DNA of 22,574 nt from UBA4655 sp964585575 (GCA_964585575.1 CAZPEM010000042.1:1-22574); one strand, 5' to 3'. Shown: positions 1 to 8,259, counted from the stretch's first letter. Numbers and translations: made by a program. Notes: generated by a model not told the origin, from the sequence alone.

Positions 1-30
1 GCTGCGCTTGCTCCCATAGCCCGGCGACAT

Positions 31-55
31 GGCACGGGCAGCCCCTCACGGTCAA
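31..55. repeat. Partial copy of a dispersed structured repeat (right end)
   Basis: GCACGGGCAGCCCCTCACGG followed by TCAA matches the right end of the two longer repeat copies at 8307-8461 and 17461-17591. Only this end is recognisable. The 30 bases to its left do not match the body of the other copies, so it is either a truncated copy or a solitary end. The rest of 1-278 shows no gene apart from the promoter and ribosome-binding signals of the peptidase that follows. Confidence 0.6.
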
Positions 56-244
56 GCGTGGCACTCAATGATCACGCAGGCACCTTGATGCAGAACGCTC
101 CCGGGGGGGCGTGTTCGGGGGGGCGGGGAACGTTGAGAAGCCTCGGGTGTATCCTCACCGTAGCGACGGGGCGTCTGCTCCCCCGGCGGCAATGCGGCAT
201 CGTCCGGGAGTATTCGATCGAAGTCGATTCACGGCGGACACAGC

Positions 245-250
245 TACAAT
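245..250 (+). promoter_or_regulatory. Candidate -10 box for the M28 peptidase gene
   Basis: TACAAT matches five of six bases of the bacterial -10 consensus and stands out in GC-rich surroundings. It would place transcription start near 257 and leave a leader of about 20 nt containing the strong ribosome-binding site AAGGAGGA (267-274). No convincing -35 hexamer is visible at 15-18 nt upstream, so this rests on one hexamer and its position. Confidence 0.35.
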
Positions 251-278
251 AGATCGTGTCGCCAAAAAGGAGGATTTC

Positions 279-2186
279 GTGAAACGCCTGCCCGTGAAGT
301 TGCTACTTGCGGTGTCCGTGTTCGTGGCGAGCGGCGTCCAGGTGCGAGGCGACGAACCGCCGCCGGTGAATGACCTGCGTCAGCGGCTGCGCGAGGCGGT
401 CGAGTACCTCGCCGCCCCCGACATGGAGGGCCGAGGCCCCGGCACCAAGGGCATCGATCGGGCCGCGGACTGGCTGGCGGCAGGGTTTCGCGAGGCCGGA
501 CTCGATGTCGGCGTCGCGGCAGACTCGCCGTTCCAGGCGTTCGCCATGACGCTCGAGGCGAAGCTCGGGCCGGCCTCGGAGAACCGGGCCGAGCTCGTCG
601 GGCCCGTCGCCGTCGATGGCAGCTCGAAGCTCGTTCGGCTCGAACTCGGCCGCGATTACACGCCGCTGGCGGCAGGCGGGGGGGGCGAGTTCGACCTGCC
701 GCTCATGTTCGCGGGCTACGGCATCACCGCGCCCAAGGAGCGGTACGACGATTACGCCTCGGTCGATCCGAAGGGAAAGGCGGTCGTGATCCTGCGACAT
801 GAGCCGCGGCAGGACGACCCGGCGAGCGTCTTCGAGGGAAACCAGGACTCGCAGTATGCAGCGCTCTCCCGCAAGATCGCAAACGCCTCGGAACACGAGG
901 TGGGAGGCGTCGTCTTCGTGAACGATTTTGTCGGTGTCGAGAGGACGAAGAAGGCGGCGGCGGCCCACGGGGTGAAGGAGGGGGCTGCGGGGAGCGACTT
1001 TGACGAGGATGCGCTCATGGCCTTCGGCAGGGCCGGCGACGGCTCCGACCGCCGCAGCATGCCGGTGCTGCAGGTCCGCCGGTCGGCGATCGATCCGATC
1101 GTCAAGGAGTCGTTCAAGCAGAGCCTCGAGGAGGTCGAGAAACGGATCGACGACCGGTTCGCCCCGTCCAGCGGCCCGCTCGCCGGCTGGCGGATCCGCG
1201 GACGGATCGCAATCGACCGTACTGAGACGGTAGGCCGGAACGTGATCGCCGTGCTCCCAGGCAAGGGGCCGCGTGCTTCCGAGGTGGTCGTGCTCGGAGC
1301 CCATTACGACCACCTCGGCTTCGGCGGTTCGAACTCCTTGTCCCCGGGGGTCCAGGCGATCCACCACGGGGCCGACGACAACGCCAGCGGCACGGCGATG
1401 CTCATGGAGGCGGCGAGGTGGCTCGCGAAGGCCGGGCCGGCGTCCCGGACGATCCTCTTCGTCGCCTTTTCGGGCGAGGAGCGTGGGCTGCTCGGCAGCG
1501 GTCACTTCACGGCGAACCCCACCGTTCCGCTGGAGAACATCGTCGCCATGGTGAACCTCGACATGGTCGGGCGTCTCGACAAGGACAAGCTCGTCGTGCA
1601 TGGCACGGGAACCGGCTCCGGCCTCGAACAGCTCATCGACCGGCTCCTCTCCGCGCGTTCCCTCAAGGCCGCGAAGGAGCCGGGCGGTTTCGGTCCGAGC
1701 GACCACGCGAGCTTCTACGCGAAGAAGATCCCGGTGCTCCATTTCTTCACAGGTTCCCATGGCGACTATCACCGACCGAGCGACACCGCCGACAAGATCA
1801 ACTACGACGGGATGGTCCGCATCACGGAGCTCGTCGTTGAGTTGGTCAGGTCGCTCGCGGAGGCGGAGCAGCGGCCCGCCTACGTCGAGATCGCCTCGAA
1901 GCAGTTCGCCAGGGGCGGCGACCGGCCCTACTTCGGCAGCATTCCGGATTTCGGCAAGCCGCAGAAGGGCTACGCGATTTCGGGCGTCGCGAAGGATTCT
2001 CCCGCCGCCCGGGGCGGCCTCGCGGCGGGGGACGTGATCGTGCGGATCGGCGAGAGCGCCATCACCGGGCTCGATGATTTCGACAGCGCCCTTCGCAAGC
2101 ACAAGGGTGGAGACACGGTTCCGGTCGTCGTGCTCCGCGACGGGGCGGAAGTGAAACTCGACGTGACGCTCGCGGCTCCGAGGTAG
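279..2186 (+). CDS. Secreted M28-family zinc peptidase with C-terminal PDZ domain
   Basis: This is probably an exported di-zinc aminopeptidase that trims peptides outside the cytoplasm. The GTG start at 279 is chosen because AAGGAGGA lies 4 nt upstream and because it directly begins a signal peptide (KRLPVKLLLAVSVFVASG), giving 635 aa. An in-frame extension back to 111 has no such support. A PA-like inserted region (FAGYGI, about residues 147-180) precedes the M28 core. The five metal-ligand motifs are present in order: AHYDH (H342), GADDNASG (D366/D367), SGEE (E400/E401), NLDMVG (D428) and DYHRPSD (H498). A PDZ domain fills the last ~100 residues (KGYAISGVAKDSPA, GGLAAGDVIVRIG), as in several planctomycete M28 proteins. 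The PDZ domain may position substrates or partners. The exact substrate is unknown. It appears monocistronic. Confidence 0.93.
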   Translation: MKRLPVKLLLAVSVFVASGVQVRGDEPPPVNDLRQRLREAVEYLAAPDMEGRGPGTKGIDRAADWLAAGFREAGLDVGVAADSPFQAFAMTLEAKLGPASENRAELVGPVAVDGSSKLVRLELGRDYTPLAAGGGGEFDLPLMFAGYGITAPKERYDDYASVDPKGKAVVILRHEPRQDDPASVFEGNQDSQYAALSRKIANASEHEVGGVVFVNDFVGVERTKKAAAAHGVKEGAAGSDFDEDALMAFGRAGDGSDRRSMPVLQVRRSAIDPIVKESFKQSLEEVEKRIDDRFAPSSGPLAGWRIRGRIAIDRTETVGRNVIAVLPGKGPRASEVVVLGAHYDHLGFGGSNSLSPGVQAIHHGADDNASGTAMLMEAARWLAKAGPASRTILFVAFSGEERGLLGSGHFTANPTVPLENIVAMVNLDMVGRLDKDKLVVHGTGTGSGLEQLIDRLLSARSLKAAKEPGGFGPSDHASFYAKKIPVLHFFTGSHGDYHRPSDTADKINYDGMVRITELVVELVRSLAEAEQRPAYVEIASKQFARGGDRPYFGSIPDFGKPQKGYAISGVAKDSPAARGGLAAGDVIVRIGESAITGLDDFDSALRKHKGGDTVPVVVLRDGAEVKLDVTLAAPR

Positions 2187-2230
2187 GCGTTTGCCTCGGA
2201 AAAAAGCATATTCAGCCACGTTTTTTGGCC

Positions 2231-2259
2231 TTGAGCGGGTTCGGGTGGGCTGACAGAAT
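2231..2259 (+). promoter_or_regulatory. Candidate sigma70-type promoter for the ompH-lpxC-lpxA operon
   Basis: TTGAGC (2231-2236) and CAGAAT (2254-2259) are separated by exactly 17 nt, and each matches four of six consensus bases. Transcription would start near 2266, about 110 nt before the first gene. This is the best promoter-like pair in the 192-nt gap between the peptidase and the envelope operon. Weak matches of this kind also arise by chance. Confidence 0.35.
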
Positions 2260-2378
2260 CCCCGCCGCCTCGAGACCCCTGAGTGCCGGCCACGGATGGC
2301 GGTGCAGGTCGAAGGGCACCCAAGTCCGCCCTGCCTGCAAGGCGAGGCGAGCAAGCACGCTAGCAAGGAGTGCGTTCC

Positions 2379-3005
2379 GTGAAGCGACATCTCTGTCTTC
2401 TCGTGGCTGCGGCCGCCGTGTCGATGGTCATTCCATTCGGGCCGGCGTTCGGGAATCCCGCCGCCCCGTCCGGTCCGCCCACGCACGTGGCCGTGATCGA
2501 CGTCGGCTACATCTTCAAGAATCACGCCAAGTTCAAGGGGATGATGGACAAGATGAAGGAAGAGGTGATGGCGGCCGAGAACGGCCTCAAGGCCGAGCGG
2601 GACCGCGTCAACGGCCTCGTCGAGCAACTCAAGGGCTTCAACGTCGGCACGCCCGAGTACAAGAAGCTCGAGGCCGAGATCGCGAAGGCGCAGGCCGATT
2701 TCAACGTGACGGCACAGATCCAGAAGAAGGAGTTCATGGAGCGCGAGGCGAAGGTCTATCTCCAGGTCTACACGGAGATCGAGAAGGCCGTCGAGCAGTT
2801 CGCCAAGCAGCATCGGATCGCCGTCGTGCATCGCTTCGACGGTGAGGCTGTCGATGGATCCGATCGCAACCAGATCCTGAGGAGCATCACCAAGCCGATC
2901 GTGTATCTCGAGCCCGGCATCGACATCACGGTCGACATCCTGAAGAAGCTCAACGCCCAGTCGGGCGTCGCGGCCCAGCCCACCGGTGTTTCGCCCCGGA
3001 GGTAG
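2379..3005 (+). CDS. OmpH/Skp-like periplasmic chaperone
   Basis: Likely a periplasmic holdase that escorts unfolded outer-membrane proteins, as Skp does. The GTG at 2379 is preferred over the GTG at 2370 because AAGGAG (2365-2370) lies 8 nt upstream of it, giving 208 aa. An N-terminal signal peptide (KRHLCLLVAAAAVSM, cleavage near AFG-N) is followed by the family's opening strand HVAVIDVGYIFKNH. A long charged, coiled-coil-prone helical region follows (about residues 50-135, rich in K/E/A) and then a closing strand around RIAVVHRF. Placement next to lpxC and lpxA parallels the skp-lpx neighbourhoods of other Gram-negative bacteria, although lpxD, fabZ and lpxB are not here. The family assignment is strong. 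Chaperone function is inferred from the family. Confidence 0.85.
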   Translation: MKRHLCLLVAAAAVSMVIPFGPAFGNPAAPSGPPTHVAVIDVGYIFKNHAKFKGMMDKMKEEVMAAENGLKAERDRVNGLVEQLKGFNVGTPEYKKLEAEIAKAQADFNVTAQIQKKEFMEREAKVYLQVYTEIEKAVEQFAKQHRIAVVHRFDGEAVDGSDRNQILRSITKPIVYLEPGIDITVDILKKLNAQSGVAAQPTGVSPRR

Positions 3006-3045
3006 GCGTCCGGTGGCCGCAGGGCTGATCGAGGGAGGCAGGTCG

Positions 3046-3954
3046 ATGCTGGAATCCGGTAATCCGCGGCCGCAGAGGACGCTTCGTCGGCCGGTGGTCG
3101 TCGAGGGCGTCGGCTACTGGAGCGGGCTAAGGAACCGGGTCGAGCTGCGGCCCGCGCCGGCCGCCGCCGGGGTCGTGTTCGTCCGGAGGGACCTCCATCC
3201 TTCCGTGCGGATTCCGGCCAGGCTCGGTCGGCGGGTGGATGCCGAGGCCCGCACGAATCTGGCGGCCGGTGCCGCCAGGGTCGAGATGGTGGAGCACGTG
3301 CTCAGCGCGCTGGCCGGGCTCGGGGTCGACTGCTGCGAGGTGTGGGTCACCGCGGCCGAGATGCCCGGGCTCGACGGGTCTTCGAGGGGCTTCGTGGAGG
3401 CGATCGATTCGGCCGGGTTCGAGGATGTCGGCGCTCCATGCGAGCCGATCGTCGTCGATCGTGTGATTCGCGTCGAGGACGGCCGCGGGTGGGTGGAGCT
3501 TGCTCCGCCGCGGTTCGAGGGGCTCTCCGTCGAGTATCTGCTCGACTACGGGGATGGTCCGATCGGAAGACAGCGTTGTGCCGTGGACGTGACACCCGAG
3601 GCCTACCGAGCGGAACTCGCCGGCGCCCGTACGTTCCTGGGCGTGCAGGATGCCGAGAGGCTGCGGGCGAGCGGCCGGGGCCTGCACGTCGAGTTCTCCG
3701 ACCTGCTCGTGTTCGGGCCGGAGGGGCCGCTTGGAAACTCCCTCCGCTGGCCCGACGAGTGCGCCCGCCACAAGGCGCTCGATGTCGTCGGGGATCTCTC
3801 GCTTGCAGGTCGCCCGATCCATGCCTGCGTTCGTTCCTCGCGCAGTGGCCACAGGCTCAACGCCATGGCGGTCGCCCGCGTCCTGGCCCTCGCCGCGGCG
3901 GGAGGGGGCGTGGCGGCGGGCGCGGCAAGGGGAGCGAGGAGGTGGTCGGCATGA
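3046..3954 (+). CDS. lpxC: UDP-3-O-acyl-N-acetylglucosamine deacetylase LpxC
   Basis: LpxC catalyses the committed, zinc-dependent deacetylation step of lipid A synthesis in the cytoplasm. The ATG at 3046 has GAGGGAGG (3031-3038) 7 nt upstream and yields 302 aa, the normal family length. An in-frame GTG further upstream would overlap ompH without its own ribosome-binding site. The key motifs are all present: VEH with E83 and zinc ligand H84, GLDGSS, ARTF, RHKALDVVGDL with ligands H242 and D246, and SGHRLN with the catalytic-site H269. The C-terminus ends in an Ala/Gly/Arg-rich tail that looks dispensable. It lies 40 nt after ompH, and its TGA overlaps the lpxA ATG, so the two are probably translationally coupled. 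Confidence 0.96.
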   Translation: MLESGNPRPQRTLRRPVVVEGVGYWSGLRNRVELRPAPAAAGVVFVRRDLHPSVRIPARLGRRVDAEARTNLAAGAARVEMVEHVLSALAGLGVDCCEVWVTAAEMPGLDGSSRGFVEAIDSAGFEDVGAPCEPIVVDRVIRVEDGRGWVELAPPRFEGLSVEYLLDYGDGPIGRQRCAVDVTPEAYRAELAGARTFLGVQDAERLRASGRGLHVEFSDLLVFGPEGPLGNSLRWPDECARHKALDVVGDLSLAGRPIHACVRSSRSGHRLNAMAVARVLALAAAGGGVAAGAARGARRWSA

Positions 3955-4814
3955 CGCCCCGCGACCAGCCGGAAGAGACTGGAGAAGATGGGCCTGGCAC
4001 CCTGCGGCTCCCGCCCCTGATCGCGGCCTCCGCGGTCATCGAGCCCGGCGCCCGGATCGCCGATGATGTTCGGATCGGGCCCTACTGCGTCGTTTCCGGC
4101 CGGGCGACGATCGGCCGGGGAACTCGCCTCGACAACAACGTGACGATTCTTGGCGACGTCTTGATCGGCGAAGGGAACCGGTTTCACGCGAACTGCGTGA
4201 TCGGCGGCGATCCGCAGGACGTGAGCTACCAGGGCAGCCGCACCCGCGTCGTGATCGGCGATCGCAACACGATCCGTGAGGGCGTGACGATCAATCGGGC
4301 CACCGAGAAGGAGACCGGCGAGACGGTCGTCGGTAGCGACAACTTCCTGATGGCCGCCTCGCACGTCGCCCACGACTGCCGTATCGGCGATCACGTGATC
4401 ATGGCCAACGGCGTGCTCCTCGGGGGGCACGTGCGGGTCGAGTCGCACGCATCGCTCTCGGGTGGCGTCGCCGTCCACCACTGGGCGACCATCGGCAGTT
4501 GGTCGTTCGTCGCCGGCTTGAGTCGCGTGCTCCACGATATTCCTCCGTACATGCTGTGCGAGGGGATGCCAGCCCGCCCGCGGTGCGTGAACGTCGTCGC
4601 CCTCCGCCGCAACGGTGTCGAGGAGAGCTGGGTCGCGGCGCTCGCGGAGGCGCACCGTCTGCTCTACCGGGCGAAGGTGGGGCTGGAAGCCGCCAGGGAG
4701 ATTCTGGTCTCGAAGGGAATGTGTGTGCCGCCCGTCGAGCGGGTGCTCGAGTTCGCATCACGTCAGAAGAACGGTCGTCACGGTCGCGCGCTCGACCGCA
4801 GGAGGGTTGCATGA
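3951..4814 (+). CDS. lpxA: Acyl-ACP--UDP-N-acetylglucosamine O-acyltransferase LpxA
   Basis: LpxA transfers the first acyl chain from acyl carrier protein to the 3-position of UDP-GlcNAc, the first lipid A step. The ATG at 3951 overlaps the lpxC stop (ATGA), and GAGGAGG (3936-3942) lies 8 nt upstream, giving 287 aa. The protein is a left-handed beta helix made of hexapeptide repeats (for example IGPYCVVSG, IGRGTRLDN, IGEGNRFHA), with the family signature IGGDPQD. SHVAHDC contains H138 and the probable catalytic base H141, equivalent to E. coli H122 and H125. A C-terminal helical region follows the PPYMLCEGMPARPRCVN stretch. Length is slightly above the E. coli enzyme because of an extra ~20-residue N-terminus. 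The next gene starts inside its stop codon, which suggests a shared pathway. Confidence 0.95.
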   Translation: MTPRDQPEETGEDGPGTLRLPPLIAASAVIEPGARIADDVRIGPYCVVSGRATIGRGTRLDNNVTILGDVLIGEGNRFHANCVIGGDPQDVSYQGSRTRVVIGDRNTIREGVTINRATEKETGETVVGSDNFLMAASHVAHDCRIGDHVIMANGVLLGGHVRVESHASLSGGVAVHHWATIGSWSFVAGLSRVLHDIPPYMLCEGMPARPRCVNVVALRRNGVEESWVAALAEAHRLLYRAKVGLEAAREILVSKGMCVPPVERVLEFASRQKNGRHGRALDRRRVA

Positions 4815-5878
4815 GTCGGCTGAAGGTGGCGGTGGTGGGCTGCGGGCATCTCGGGACGATCCATGCCCGGCTGCTTGCCGCGAGGGAGGACGTGGAACTC
4901 GTGGCGGTGGTCGATCCCGTGCCTGTCGCGAGGGATCGCGTCGCCGCCATGCACGGCTGCCGTGGACTCGCTTCGCCGTCGGACCTGCGGGGGCTGGTCG
5001 ATGCGGCGGTGGTCGCCTCGCCGACGGACCTCCACGCCGATTCGGCCGTGCCGCTTCTCGAGGCGGGCATCGACCTGCTCGTCGAGAAGCCGATCGCTTC
5101 GAGCCGACGGGAGGCCGCACGGATCGCCGACGTGGCGGATCGCAACGGCCGCGTCGTGGCCGTCGGCCACGTGGAGCGGTTCAATCCTGCCTGGCCGGTC
5201 GCCGTCGCGAGAGTCGGCGCCCCGGTCGCCGTCGAGTCGCACCGCCGCGCTCCCTTCACGTTTCGCTCGCTCGACGTGGGCGTGGTGCTCGACCTGATGA
5301 TCCACGACATCGATCTCGTCCTCTCGCTTCGGCCCGGCCGTCTCGTTGACGTGCATGGCACGGCCGTCGCCGCGACGGGCGGCCACGAGGACGCCGTCCG
5401 GGCGCACCTGCGTTTCGAGTCGGGATTCGTCGCGGACCTCACGGCGTCCCGAATCCATCCGTCCGTGGATCGCTCGATGACGATCTGGGGCCGGTCGGGG
5501 ATAGTGTCGGTCGACTTCCAGTCGAAGCGGGTCGATGCGGTGGCGCCGTCGGCGGAGGTGATGTCGGGCGAATTCGTCGCCGCCGGAATCGCGTCTGCCG
5601 AGCGAGAGCTGCTCAAGGAGTCCTTCTTCAAGACGGTGTTGCCGCGAACGACCGAGGAGCTTCCGCAGGGCAACGCCATCGCCTCCGAGCACGACGATTT
5701 CCTCCGCGCCGTGACGACCCGCGGTCGTCCGGTCGTCGATGCGGCGTCCGGGCTGGAAGCGCTCGACGTGGCGCTTCGGGTCGTCGAATGCCTGACGGTC
5801 GTGCGGCTCGACGGGGTCGTGCCATCGACTCGCGAGAATGACCGGCTCGTCGGCCCTCCGAGGCGGCGGGCGGCCTGA
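4811..5878 (+). CDS. Gfo/Idh/MocA-family oxidoreductase, possible UDP-GlcNAc 3-dehydrogenase (GnnA-like)
   Basis: An NAD(P)-dependent sugar dehydrogenase of 355 aa. The ATG at 4811 overlaps the lpxA TGA and has AGGAGGG 4 nt upstream. The Rossmann motif VVGCGHLGTIHA (about residues 8-19) binds the nucleotide. EKP (92-94) supplies the family's catalytic lysine, GHVERFNPA (119-127) follows, and D161xxxH165 belongs to the active-site helix. In Acidithiobacillus and Leptospira, GnnA and the aminotransferase GnnB next to lpxA convert UDP-GlcNAc to the 3-amino sugar used for amide-linked lipid A. The position here and the HVERFNPA motif fit a GnnA-like role, but no GnnB homologue is in the window, so substrate remains inferred. 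The basic C-terminal tail is probably disordered. Confidence 0.85.
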   Translation: MSRLKVAVVGCGHLGTIHARLLAAREDVELVAVVDPVPVARDRVAAMHGCRGLASPSDLRGLVDAAVVASPTDLHADSAVPLLEAGIDLLVEKPIASSRREAARIADVADRNGRVVAVGHVERFNPAWPVAVARVGAPVAVESHRRAPFTFRSLDVGVVLDLMIHDIDLVLSLRPGRLVDVHGTAVAATGGHEDAVRAHLRFESGFVADLTASRIHPSVDRSMTIWGRSGIVSVDFQSKRVDAVAPSAEVMSGEFVAAGIASAERELLKESFFKTVLPRTTEELPQGNAIASEHDDFLRAVTTRGRPVVDAASGLEALDVALRVVECLTVVRLDGVVPSTRENDRLVGPPRRRAA

Positions 5879-5936
5879 GGGTCGTGCCGGTTGTCGGGCC
5901 GTCGCTCACGGTCGGCGTCGGAAGGGGACGAACCCT

Positions 5937-5956
5937 TCGAGAGACGATGCTCTCGA
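5937..5956 (+). terminator. Stem-loop after the lpx operon
   Basis: TCGAGAG and CTCTCGA form a perfect 7-bp stem with a 6-nt loop (ACGATG), starting 58 nt after the oxidoreductase stop. There is no U-tract behind it, so it could be a 3'-end stabiliser or attenuator, or part of the leader of the next gene, rather than an intrinsic terminator. Confidence 0.35.
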
Positions 5957-5990
5957 CCCGGGGGCGGCGTTCGTGATCGTGGAATTCGAC

Positions 5991-6704
5991 ATGCACCATC
6001 GACGAATCCAACCTGCGGAGCGGTGGCAGGCGGCCTTGGCCCTCCTGCTCGCGGCCCTCGTCCCGGTGGCGGCGAGCGAAACGACGCCGCCGGAACGGCG
6101 GGCCGTCCCGCCCGGGGAAACCGGCGGCCTCGAGCCCGGTATTCCGTTCGAAGGCCTCTCGTTCGAGGGCTTTGAAGGGCTGGGGGCAATCGCATCGCAG
6201 CTGCGTGCCATGGATGCGGCGTCGGTCGAGGAGGAGGCGTGGGCGTTCGACATGGCCGTTTCCGGTCCGGGGGGATCGTCCCGGATCGGCGGTTCGAGGC
6301 TCGCGGGTGACTCCGCGGCGCCGGTGCCGCTGACCGCCATGGTCGCCAGCACCGTCTCGGGCATCGCCGTCTCGGCCGGCATCGACGCCGATCCCGGAAC
6401 GATCCGGGACGGGCCGGCGAAGTGGATCGGCGGCGTGAAGGTCGCCACGGAGGGAAGCTTCGGTCGCGCGGAACTCGCGGTCCGCACGAGCATGCGGTAC
6501 ACGGAGCAGACACGCCTCATCGGCGTCGAACTCGGCCCGCGGTTCGAGCGGGCTTTTTCGGGTGGACTGACCTTCTTCGTCGACGGGAAGGCGGCGGCCG
6601 AGACCGCCGGCTCGCCGATGCAGCGGATCTGGGAGCCGGCCGCGTCCTCGCTCGACGGACTCGGCTCACTCGGCGTCGTCGGCCGCACCGGCATCGTGCG
6701 GTGA
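5991..6704 (+). CDS. Secreted protein of unknown function
   Basis: Not recognised. The ATG at 5991 gives 237 aa with a clear signal peptide (AALALLLAALVPVAASE). In-frame GTGs at 5973 and 5979 are alternatives, and none of the three has a good ribosome-binding site. After the signal the sequence is Pro/Gly/Glu-rich with a short internal duplication (FEGLSFEGFEGLG, about residues 46-58). The second half (about 145-215) has alternating hydrophobic and polar residues (WIGGVKVATEG, RAELAVRTSMRY, LIGVELGPRFERAF, GLTFFVDGKAAAE), suggesting beta strands and possibly a small barrel or beta sandwich. No cysteines, metal motifs or catalytic signatures stand out. It follows the lipid A operon by 112 nt and converges with the permease on the other strand, so an envelope role is a guess from context only. 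Confidence 0.7.
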   Translation: MHHRRIQPAERWQAALALLLAALVPVAASETTPPERRAVPPGETGGLEPGIPFEGLSFEGFEGLGAIASQLRAMDAASVEEEAWAFDMAVSGPGGSSRIGGSRLAGDSAAPVPLTAMVASTVSGIAVSAGIDADPGTIRDGPAKWIGGVKVATEGSFGRAELAVRTSMRYTEQTRLIGVELGPRFERAFSGGLTFFVDGKAAAETAGSPMQRIWEPAASSLDGLGSLGVVGRTGIVR

Positions 6705-6732
6705 TCCGCTCGGTCCGATTGCCCTCGACCAC

Positions 6733-8253
6733 TCAGGCGAGATCGCGGTGCTGGAACAGGATCAGCCCCACGAGCAGCACGACCGCGCAGTAGAGCGCCG
6801 CGTAGAGGCCCGCCCAGGCGAGGTAGATCCACGGGACGGCCACGCCTCCCATCACGGCCGCCTCGATCGTGAAGTGGTCGAGCACCGGCAGGATCGTCGC
6901 GAACAGCCGGCCGAAGAACCTCACGATCGCGAACTTCCCGACGCTCGACTGGACGATCAGCGGCACGAGGTGCCCGAGCACGTAGACGCCGAACGAGATG
7001 ATGATGTTCGGCATGAGCCCGAGCCGCGTGGAGACGGTCAGGCTCACCGCGGCCAGCACGATCGCCTCGAGCCAGCACAGCACGAGCCCAGGAACGACCG
7101 TGATCACCTCGTCGGCGCAGTCCCGCCAGAGTGGGTCGGTTCTGGCGGATTCGCGGGCGTCGTAGACCACCTTGTAGCTCGTCGTCGCCAGCAGGATCGT
7201 GCCGAGGATCAGCACCACGAGCGTGACGACGAGCACGAGGCCGACGAACTTCCCCAAGAAGAACTCCCGGCGGGTGAGCGGCTTGGAGAGCACCGTGATC
7301 GCCGTTCGACCCTCGATCTCCTCCGCCACGGAGACGCTCGCGGTCCAGACGGCAACGAGTAGCGACAACACCTTGACCAGCGTGATGCCGCTGTCCTTGA
7401 GCATCTTCACGTCGTCGCCGAAGGTGTTGTAGGGGATCAGGATGAAGCCCAAGAGCAGCACGGCCCCGATGATCAAGGCTACGCCGAAGGCCGGCTGCGC
7501 GACCGCCTCCTTCACCGTCGCGCCCGCGATCGTCGCGATCCGCCTCGCCCCGAGCCGAATGGTCAGGTAGGCCCCGACCACCGCGATGGTCGCCGCGGCC
7601 GACCACAAAAGCATGGCGGCCTGAGGAAACTCGGGGGCGAGCGTCGTACGAATCCGGAGGGCCACCGGCTCCGCCGAGGGATTCGTCGCGTCGAGCTTGG
7701 CCTCCGCGCCGAGGAACGGCGTCGGCGACGTGTCGAGAACCGTGGAGCCCCGCTCCCTCGCCGGTCGGCGTTGCCACGTCCACGGCACGCCCGAGGCCAG
7801 TTCGACGACGGGAACCTTGACGAGCGCGAAGCCCTCGATCGGCTGCTGGGTGCGGACCGAGAGCGGCGAACCGCTCTCGAGCGAAATAGACTCGATCTCC
7901 TGCGGCCGCACCTCGAGCCGGATCTCCTGCTCCGCGGCGTTCGCCGCGACCGTCACCGTTCGGCTCGTTTCACCGGCCGTGGCGATCCGGGCGAGCGACC
8001 GCAGGATCGTCGTCACCGGCACGACGGGCGTCGTCGCCACCGCCACCGCTGCACAGACGAGGGCCAGCCACGCGACGGGACCGAGAAACCCTTCCGAGAG
8101 GCTCGCGCGGACCTCCGCCGCGAACCTCGGTGCGAGCAGCCGCAGCAGGCCGTAAACCGTGAGCAGCACGCCCACGCCCGCGAGCACGCCCATGCCGACG
8201 AGCCACAGCGGCGGGAGGCAGATCGCGAACCGGTTGGCGAGAAGCGGGACCAT
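6733..8253 (-). CDS. ABC-2-type transporter permease
   Basis: Integral membrane subunit of an ABC exporter, 506 aa from the ATG at 8253 (a TTG six codons upstream is an alternative). Two N-terminal membrane segments (about 10-40 and 58-80) are followed by a ~120-residue soluble, beta-rich domain (about 85-205). At least five further membrane segments make up the ABC-2 core. The conserved cytoplasmic loop before the core's middle helices is clear (AEEIEGRTAITVLSKPLTRREF, about 310-331), a pattern typical of ABC-2 permeases of the Nos/gliding type. No ATP-binding subunit is adjacent, so its partner must be encoded elsewhere. No ribosome-binding site is visible; instead a TACAAT lies 6 nt before the ATG, raising the possibility of a leaderless message. 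The substrate is unknown. Confidence 0.85.
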   Translation of the reverse strand: MVPLLANRFAICLPPLWLVGMGVLAGVGVLLTVYGLLRLLAPRFAAEVRASLSEGFLGPVAWLALVCAAVAVATTPVVPVTTILRSLARIATAGETSRTVTVAANAAEQEIRLEVRPQEIESISLESGSPLSVRTQQPIEGFALVKVPVVELASGVPWTWQRRPARERGSTVLDTSPTPFLGAEAKLDATNPSAEPVALRIRTTLAPEFPQAAMLLWSAAATIAVVGAYLTIRLGARRIATIAGATVKEAVAQPAFGVALIIGAVLLLGFILIPYNTFGDDVKMLKDSGITLVKVLSLLVAVWTASVSVAEEIEGRTAITVLSKPLTRREFFLGKFVGLVLVVTLVVLILGTILLATTSYKVVYDARESARTDPLWRDCADEVITVVPGLVLCWLEAIVLAAVSLTVSTRLGLMPNIIISFGVYVLGHLVPLIVQSSVGKFAIVRFFGRLFATILPVLDHFTIEAAVMGGVAVPWIYLAWAGLYAALYCAVVLLVGLILFQHRDLA

Positions 8254-8259
8254 CCGCGG

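Noticed and set aside
2197..2230. AAAAAA and TTTTTT runs after the M28 gene as a terminator
   Set aside because: The pairing is only A-T over six bases with a long loop and no GC stem, so it is not a credible intrinsic terminator.
303..2831. An 842-codon open frame on the minus strand opposite the M28 peptidase and ompH genes
   Set aside because: Its translation has a skewed composition (very rich in Arg, Leu, Asp and His) and no recognisable motif, while the plus strand has clear domains and ribosome-binding sites. It is a GC-driven antisense shadow.
4399..7783. Long minus-strand frames opposite lpxA, the oxidoreductase and the hypothetical gene, partly over the permease
   Set aside because: Low-complexity Arg/Ser/Pro translations without motifs, opposite genes with conserved motifs.
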